The notes under the pieces: generated by a model
What the model saw: only the letters and a program-made list of their open reading frames with translations
Database searches by the model: none
What the model was told of the DNA's origin: nothing
Shown: positions 56,896 through 64,000 of the stretch, in pieces
Layout of the letters: the number at the start of each line of letters is the position of its first letter
Numbering within the stretch: position 1 is the stretch's first letter
Made by a program: the position numbers and the translations under genes
Source of the DNA: Tubiluchus corallicola
Lineage: Eukaryota > Priapulida > Priapulimorpha > Priapulimorphida > Tubiluchidae
Direction of reading: 5' to 3'
DNA length: 64,000 bases
Assembly: GCA_030141605.1 (NCBI GenBank)
Contig: JAQGDQ010002382.1
Coordinates: 128,501 to 192,500 of the forward strand

Positions 56896-57745
56896 TTATT
56901 GTTGTTGTTGCTGCTGCTGCTACTACTGTTGCTGTTGTTGCTGTTGTTGTTGTTGCTGTTACTGCTGTTGCTGCTGTTGTTGTTGTTGCTGTTGTTGTTG
57001 TTGTTGTTGCTGTTGCTGTTGCTGCTGCTCTTGTTGTTTTTGTTGTTGCTGCTGTTGTTGTTGTTGTTGCTGTTGCTGCTGCTGTAGTTGCTGCTACTGC
57101 CGTTGCCGCTATTGCTGTTGCTATTCCTGTAGCTGTTGTTGTTGTTTTTGTTGTTGCTGTTGTTGTTGTCGTTGTCGTTGTCATTGTCATTTTCGTCATT
57201 GCCGTTGTTGTTGTTGTCACTGCTGCTGTTGCCATTGCCGCTATTGCTGTAGCTGTTGTTGTTGTTTTTGTTGTTGCTGTTGTTGTTGTCGTTGTTGTTG
57301 TTGTTTTTGTTGTTGCTGTTGTTGTTGTCGTTGTTGTTGTGATTGTCATTGTCGCCATTGCCGTTGTTGTTGTTGTCACTGCTGCTGCTGCCGTTGCCGC
57401 TATTGCTGTTGCTATTCCTGTAGCTGTTGTTGTTGTCGTTGTTGTTGTTATCACTGTCGCTGTCACTGTTGTTGTTGTTGTTGCTGCTGCTGTTGTTGTT
57501 GTCGTTGTTGTTGTGGTTGTTGCTGCTGGTGTTGTCATTGCCGCTATTGCTGTTGCTGTTCCTGTAGCTGTTGTTGTTGTCGTTGTCGTTGTCGCTGTCG
57601 CTGTTGCTGTTATTGTTGTTGTTGTTGTTGTTGTCATCGTAGTTGTTGCTGCTGCACATGCAGTTACCGCTATTGCTGTTCCTGTTCCTGTAGCTGTTGT
57701 TGTTTTTGTTGTTGTCGCTGTCACTGTCGGTGTCGCTGTACACGT
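56896..57745. repeat. Large (TTG/CTG/GTC)n trinucleotide array with higher-order duplication
   Basis: About 850 bp of GTT/GCT/GTC triplets. A longer module recurs at about 57095, 57235, 57390, 57540 and 57665: CCGCTATTGCTG, often then TTCCTGTAGCTG, then GTTGTTGTT. All long Cys, Thr, Asn/Ser and Leu frames over it are artefacts of the triplet period. Confidence 0.93.
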
Positions 57746-58017
57746 TTAGTAGTTTTATTACCAGGTGTGGCAATAATGTGTATTTCTAGGACTGACTCTA
57801 ATAAGAAAGCTGCCGGCGATAAGTTCACGCCATGCTTAAAAGTAATTATTGAGAATTAGCGACGTTATTTAATTCTTAACTCTCAGTGGATGTTAAAGGT
57901 ACTGAAATGTTATCCTACAGAGCAAAAAGTAGATCTCGATGCGGTAATTTTCAAATCTCAGTCAGTAGAAGAAGCTCTTAACTTGAAAGAATTAACATTC
58001 TGTATATCGCGTATAAT

Positions 58018-58060
58018 GTCGATAACGATAACGATAACGATTACCACAACCATAACCATA

Positions 58061-58095
<35 letters not shown>

Positions 58096-58240
58096 AACGA
58101 TAACGATAACGATAACAATAACAATAACAATAACAATAACAATCAAAATAGCAATAGCAATAGCAATAACGATAACGATAACAATAACGATAACGATACC
58201 AATACCGATAACGATAACGATAACAATAACGATAACTAAC
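58018..58240. repeat. (ATAACG)n-type hexanucleotide array
   Basis: ACGATA, ACGATG, ACAATA and GCAATA hexamers in blocks. All three frames of each strand are long and non-coding. Confidence 0.92.
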
Positions 58241-58621
58241 GATAATGACAATAAAAAATAATAATATGCCAAACAAATACGTACGAGAGAAAGAATCTCT
58301 ATCTGCATCCAATGAGCATTTCGCATTTACCCATATTTCTTTTGGCAGCACTTAACAACGCGCCATTAGGCTCTAAAATCGAATACAGTCTTTGTATGAA
58401 TAAGGATTTCTTTTTTCACTTGATTGAAAAAAACATCGTAAATTTAGTTGTCTTAATAATTGCCACTGTAACAGTAACATAGTGAAAAGGCCATATATGA
58501 CAGGGGTGGTGCCAAGAGCCAGAGTTGAAGACACCGGGGAAACCAAGCGAAGTGCAAGAAATATGATTTTGAGAATCTCTGTCTTAGTATAGTGATGCAG
58601 TGAATCGGCAGGCTATTTATG

Positions 58622-59238
58622 TTAAAGGACAAGAAAAGGGGTACCTCCCGTTGAAAGGATTTTTTGTTTGTTTCATTTCAAATACTCCCCCCCCCCCCCC
58701 CCCGACACTGTACCGATCGCGTCCTCATTACCTGATGTCATATATGCACAACGTAAATCAGGGGAAGAAAAGTACATGTTAGACTATGTCCCAAAAAACT
58801 TTCTATGCAAAGCTATGTTACTTAGCATTTCGCTTACCTGCTTAAATGACTTACGTAACTAGAATAGAAAATATTTAATTATTTAAAATGTTTTCACCAA
58901 TAGGTAAAATGTCGCTGTCTCACCCTCCAGGGTGCACCACTCACTAACCAAAAAACATATTTTTAATCTTATTGACAAGATACAGTAAATTAAAATTTTA
59001 CTTACTTAGTGACGTGTGCGCTACGAATGCTCAGATTATATTTCCAAATTTTACTCAGTGTTATCTAAACTTGCCTCAAATGACTTATCGTCAAAATGGC
59101 TGCTGCTAACTGTCATCGTGGGAGTTTCAATTTACATGTTTTATACAGCGTTAAGGCCGACGCAAACTCTGCATGCAAAAAGACAGTGCGTAAGTGGTAT
59201 AAATTTTGAAAACGAATTTTTTAAGCTTTATGTAAGTG
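58622..59238 (+). mobile_element. Family A element, copy with intact left end
   Basis: It starts TTAA-AGGACAAGAAAAGGGG and follows the 17495 copy through GTAAATCAGGGGAAGAAAAG, CCAGGGTGCACCACTCAC and GTTTTATACAGCG. The right end departs from the family after AAGCTTTATG. A C17-18 tract lies inside (58686-58703). Confidence 0.75.
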
Positions 59239-59244
59239 GACGGT

Positions 59245-60380
59245 ATTGTGGAGGGCACAAGGGTATCCCTTTTTTAGTTTGAGGAAGCTCAAATTTGGCC
59301 ACCTACTTTGTCACACATGCAAGTTAATATAGAAACTTGTGACAATTTTCAAAAAAAATATCAATCTGTACTAAATAGTTATGCACTAATATATATTAAG
59401 GTTCATTAATGCTGTAATTGTAGCTTATATACAGCTAGATTGAAATTCTAAAATTATATACGGTGTGTGATGAGTATCCCAGTACAATGAGTGGATGGTT
59501 GATGAAATGGCTCTTTATGGAGGTTTATATTGTTCTCTTCTCTAACAGCTGGTAACATTTAGCAATGATACAAATGAGAACATTTGTAAGAACGATACGC
59601 TCGTATATAAAATTATTATTTTAAAGAAAATTTTCCGTTTTAGATCAGCTGGCTGCATATCGTTCTAAGCAAGTGACTTGTGCTTTAAAATTATTGCTGA
59701 CTTCGGGAAAAGTCACCAACAAAACACTACAAAATGTCACAGATTATCTGTGCAATGCACTAAGTCACAACATTTTAGCTCTGCTTTTGCGCATATGACA
59801 ACACAGATATCTGCTCACACATACACGCGCTGTCAAGGTGTGTTTGTTTATCGAGCAATTGTTATAGCAAATAATTTAGACACTACATTATTTAGCGTCC
59901 ATTAACGTTTGGGCTGCAGTACATAACAGGCCTACGCGTGAATAAGAAAAAACATTTTCCATAATGTAGTGTTAGCTTTCTTGTACTAAAGTTCTGCATA
60001 ATATGGTTCAGCAAAAATAATCAGGTAGCTTAAAATATTAAGAAAAAATTGTAGTCCATCCAATAGATGCGTTACATAATGTTATTTCACGATTTTATAA
60101 ATATCAATTTTATGGTCAATTTTAGTTGGTTACAATACGTAATAAACTATCCATCTTTGTAATAAAGGATTAATTCGACGTTATCGCTTTGTTCTACATA
60201 CAAAAGTGACAAATAAATTACTTCAGTTTCTCAAGAATCTATAATTACAATTAAAGACTCGCTAATATCCAGTGAGACGAATAACGAAATTTAAACACAG
60301 AAAAAAAAACCAAGATTATTCACAGTTGATTACAAATGTACAAACGTATTAAACATATGATAGAGCGTTCACTGCTTCGT
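59245..60380. other. Intergenic, nothing recognised
   Basis: AT-rich, with no supported features. Confidence 0.4.
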
Positions 60381-60384
60381 TCTT

Positions 60385-60910
60385 TTAAAGGCAAAAAGGA
60401 TGATTTTTCATATCCTCCCCAATTTTGAAGTTCGGGAAAAAGATACATTTTAACGCTTATAATCACGCCAAGGCGTTTCTGATAATGAAATAATAAGCTA
60501 AAAACGTAATTAACGGCTGGTGAGCCCAAATAATAATGACATCCACAAGCGTACTGCACGTATTCGTAAAAAAAAATTGAAGTACACTGCTACTGTACAA
60601 TAATCAATGTGATTTAAGTTTAAAATTCAAATTTCAAGTTTACATCTGTTCTCATGCATGAGCTTTCGCATGTGTGCACTATGTCACAACTGAACAACTC
60701 TGGACTGAAAGGGACAGCACCTGTTTTTTTTCTGCAACACGTTTTCGAGATGCAGGCGCTGGTGCCCGTCTAACTAGAGACAGGTAAAATTTAGGTAGTA
60801 AAGAACTAGTCACAGGCTGCTCAGTGGTGATAGTGGTGATACAATATCAAAATTGAGTTAATTAATTCCACTACGAAGTATACTCACTTTGCATCTAGCG
60901 ATAAAGCTTA
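60385..60910 (+). mobile_element. Family B element, diverged copy
   Basis: Starts TTAA-AGGCAAAAAGGATGATT. It keeps GCGTTTCTGATAAT, GGGACAGCACCTG and ATGCAGGCGCTGGTGCCCG. The right part is eroded and the end is uncertain. Confidence 0.65.
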
Positions 60911-61559
60911 ATCAAGACGCAAAAAGCTTCTCAAAATGTGGAAAAAAGCGTCAATTATTTGACAGTTCATCTCATTTCGAGCAACTTGACTTTACGACAA
61001 ACATTTTTCGATTTTCGACTTTCGAGAACAAATAACAAATCACTTCTAGCCGCACTTCACAGCGATAAACCCTAAAAACCGGTGTTAAAACGCCGAGATG
61101 TCGGCGGTCTATACTTTACACGTCGGCGCGATGAAACCTGTCAATTTTTGCGTCGTTACGTCCTTTGCGCTCAGAGAGCAAAACGAAACTCACGTGGTAG
61201 CAGTTAAGTTCGAGATTGGCTTCATATAACCTTACCATTAGAGCAGTTCCTCGTGTGTTGCGTGTTAATTACTGCGAAGTATGCAGGGGTGGCAAACAGT
61301 GCGCGCAATCTCTGCAGTAACAGTAACTGTGTAACTCGGGGCAATCAAAGGTCAAGCTAATCTCAAAATTATGTTTTTTTAGATTCTACACGCATTCTTT
61401 GTCGGCTTGCTTCATTAATAACCTTGATTTTAGCGCTCACTTTAATACTCCTTGTTTAACATCGCTGTAAATAAGGTTACACGCACAAATTAGAAAAGCT
61501 AATTACAGAATGCGTAACATGTAATATTGTAGAATTCACTCTAGTATCTATGTAAAATT

Positions 61560-61626
61560 TTTTAATAGTTGTACAGAAATTTTTGCCTGCAAAAAAGGCT
61601 AATAAAGACTTATCATCATCATCATT
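61560..61626 (+). mobile_element. LINE-type 3' end: hairpin, AATAAA and (ATC)n tail
   Basis: The hairpin GCCTGCAAAAAAGGC (61585-61599) is followed by AATAAA (61601-61606) and five ATC repeats. Confidence 0.5.
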
Positions 61627-61914
61627 TTGTCGGACTGCCATTAATATGCCAGCCAAATTGCCAATGTATAGTAGGGCTAGGTTAGTTCTGCTAGTAGTGT
61701 AAACTCTTAAAGAGGTTTAGAAACGTTTTAGTCGGCCAAAAACAAAAATCCTTTTTTCAGGCTGGTGACAGTCTATTATCGAGATATGCTGGCAATATAA
61801 ATTCTTACATAAAAGGGTTTGAACTGGCAATAGCCAAATGTCCTTTTTAAGCAGTTGAGTTAATTACTATGATTAGCAGCATAAAGCTGCCACAAAGAAC
61901 GTCAGGACGTTGAG

Positions 61915-61936
61915 ACATTCAGACAGACAGACATTC

Positions 61937-61981
<45 letters not shown>

Positions 61982-62012
61982 AACAGACAGACAGACAGAC
62001 AAACAGACAGAA
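61915..62012. repeat. (CAGA)n microsatellite
   Basis: Tetranucleotide CAGA/ACAG repeats with ATTCAGA and CAAA interruptions. Confidence 0.95.
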
Positions 62013-62419
62013 TATAAACACAGAATGAGTTGACATAAATATAATGCACGGATAGGAGGACGCAAAACATATTTTACATAAATATTAGATCTGTCAAAAA
62101 AGCTCAGTTTAATGCAAGAGTTGTTAGGTCAGCCGCCCTGATGCGCGCGATGAAAAAAAATCGCATATGCATGAGAAGAAAAAGGGAGCAAAGAAGTCAT
62201 TGGTCGTTTGCCACATACGTTAGACATTACATGCAGTTTTGTTGAGTTTGGCTTTTCAGCTGGCGGTGAATTACTATTGTCCATTGTGCACACTTAGCGT
62301 GACCTTCCTAGCAAATTGAAAGTTGATATTGCAATACAAAAGCCGTAACGTAATCTTGTACTACAGGTTATCTTCTTTGCACAGACTGAATAGGAAGCTA
62401 CAACGTACAAGTTGCAGGC

Positions 62420-63004
62420 TTAAAGGGAAACAGGATGATTTTTCATATACTACCCCATTTTCAAGTACGGCAAGTAGTATACTTTTTAACAGGTGCAAAA
62501 GCATTTCTGATAAATAATATATTAAAATCTTAATTAACGGCGGGCGAGCCTAACAAGTGATGACATCAACATCTAACATAATTTTTAACATCAAAAACAT
62601 TCGCTGAGCGCATGCTTCCGAAAGCGAAAATTGAAGTACAGTGCTACTGTAAGAGATTCAGTGTGTTGTAGTAAAACTCGGCAAGTTTTAAGATAAAAAT
62701 TCAAATTTCAAATTTACCGCTGTACACACGCAAGAGCTGTCGAACGTGTAGATTTCGTCACAAATTAGCACATCCGAACTGAGAGGCACAGCACCTGTTT
62801 TTTCTGCAACTCTTTCCGAAATGCAGGCGCTAGTGCCCGTCCAACTAGCGAATGGCGAAATGTATGTAACAGCGAAAAGCTGGTGGCGCCAACGCGAAAT
62901 TGTGTTTGTGTGGTAATAATTCTTTCGCGTAAGTCATTTTTGAAAAAAAATAGTATGTTATTGTTTTGACTTACAGTTTAACATTGGGTCCGGTTTTGCT
63001 TTAA
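62420..63004 (+). mobile_element. Family B element, best-preserved copy
   Basis: 585 bp between TTAA at 62420 and TTAA at 63001. The ends are AGGGAAAC (left) and, reading inward from the right, AGCAAAACC, forming a short imperfect TIR next to the TTAA. No ORF. Confidence 0.78.
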
Positions 63005-63009
63005 AAGGA

Positions 63010-63840
63010 GCTTAACAATGTAAAGCCCTTAGAGCGGTGGTCAAAACCTGATGGTCCAGCGTTGACCTAGCTCACAGTGCTGATCAAGGTTTTTTAACTT
63101 GTGTTAAGCCAATTAACATTTTGTTAGTAGATTCTCGCCCCTTGATGTTTTAATCTGGCCTTGACTTAGTCTGATATTTGGACTTGAACTGGGTTAGGTA
63201 TAGGTGGGTGCCAGTAATATTTCAATTAACTTTAGTTTCAGCTATGTCGTTGCTGACAAGTCTTCTTGAATAATAACGTTGATCCCCTGATAAAAGAGAG
63301 GTCTGCTACATTTCACGTACACGAAGCCTCTGCAGAGTTGGCCACTTTCCAAATGGCGCTCCAGCACTCAGCGACAGGTCCTACTATATGTACATGTTTG
63401 TGGCGAGACCGGTGCATAGCTCGTTATCAAAGATTAAATATTAGTTAGATTATTGAGTGAGATTATTAGTGACCACACAGCTAATAATCACACCCTCTAC
63501 ACCAGCTTTACTTATCTAGCTGCTTTTAAACACGTTAAGTGATGTTTTTCAAAGTTTATCCTCACAAAATCGTCTGACATGATGATGTAAAATGTTATGA
63601 CATGCTGTAAGTTAAGTTATACTTTTAAGGCCACGTATCCACTAAAAGTACAAACAGACACGCACAGAAACAAATTTTTTCCTTCTGACATTTTCTGCTG
63701 CAAAAACTGCATCAGCTAAGCACGCGCGCAACGCAAGAAAGCTTGAAAATAAATCTGATATGTGGCTGAAATACTGTTAGAACAAAATATAATTTTTTTA
63801 CTCTAAAAAACTTTTAATGTTGTGGTAAGAAAGGGTTCAA
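63010..63840. other. Intergenic, nothing recognised
   Basis: No supported gene or repeat. Confidence 0.4.
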
Positions 63841-63866
63841 ACAATCTTTGAAAAAAGAGCAAAATA

Positions 63867-64000
63867 AGTAAACATTATAAGTTGTACAAGACGAAAACAA
63901 AACTAATATATTCGTTAGTCAAAGTAAACATTATAAGTTGTACAAGACGAAGAGAAAACTAATATATTCATTAGTCAAAGTAAACATTATAAGTTGTACA
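63867..64000. repeat. 56-bp tandem repeat running off the window
   Basis: Copies starting at 63867, 63923 and 63979, each beginning AGTAAACATTATAAGTTGTA. The second and third are nearly identical to the first. The array continues past the window edge. Confidence 0.92.

Noticed and set aside
56741-57859. Frames of 325-329 codons rich in Cys, Thr or Asn/Ser
   Set aside because: Three different frames are open at once over a trinucleotide array, so stop-free length carries no coding evidence.
61760-61848. 28-codon frame after a good acceptor (CCTTTTTTCAG)
   Set aside because: No upstream exon or homology; too short to claim.

Overview
This is a eukaryotic, animal genome window: AT-rich and intron-bearing (GT-AG junctions), with an isoleucine tRNA, class A neuropeptide-type GPCR exons, a Ly6/uPAR gene, several non-LTR retrotransposon remnants, tRNA-derived SINE-like elements, TTAA-flanked DNA-transposon families and many microsatellites. 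I read it as a non-vertebrate metazoan, possibly a marine lophotrochozoan. The placement is a guess; the sequence does not settle the phylum.

Three real protein-coding loci can be assembled by hand, with intron phases and total lengths that close exactly. (1) Plus strand, 4897-7362: a three-exon, 162-residue, GPI-anchored Ly6/uPAR-like protein. (2) Minus strand, 15266-9092: a five-exon, 358-residue single-pass membrane protein with a signal peptide, a ten-cysteine ectodomain, a Pro/Thr stalk, one TM segment and a cytoplasmic tail with PPSY and LPPY motifs. Its architecture is that of Shisa-like (STMC6) transmembrane adaptors. Its stop codon lies in a 66-bp (22-codon) minisatellite. (3) Minus strand, 52694-20236: neuropeptide-type GPCR exons. 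One first exon (start, TM1-TM2) lies at 52424-52694. Two homologous exon 2/exon 3 pairs lie 25-30 kb downstream (27100-25971 and 22129-20236). Both pairs keep the reading frame with the single first exon, giving predicted receptors of 368 and 356 residues. Either one first exon serves two alternative cassettes, or a second first exon is lost, unrecognised or outside the window.

Region by region: 0-5 kb has the tRNA-Ile and a 5'-truncated LINE with an intact RT C-terminal half. 5-15 kb holds the Ly6 and Shisa-like genes. 15-20 kb is intergenic, with a head-to-head pair of TTAA-flanked elements and tRNA-like SINE heads. 20-27 kb has the two GPCR cassettes, with an hAT-like remnant in one intron and an R2-like RT fragment between them. 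27-52 kb is repeat-rich and would be one roughly 25-kb intron if the exon-1 assignment is right. 52.4-52.8 kb is GPCR exon 1. 53-64 kb is intergenic, dominated by mini- and microsatellites, LINE ends and two DNA-transposon families.

A recurrent pattern is a retroposon-like 3' end with AATAAA running directly into a simple repeat, seen at ten or more places. No complete autonomous transposon was recognised. All gene models are sequence readings without transcript support.
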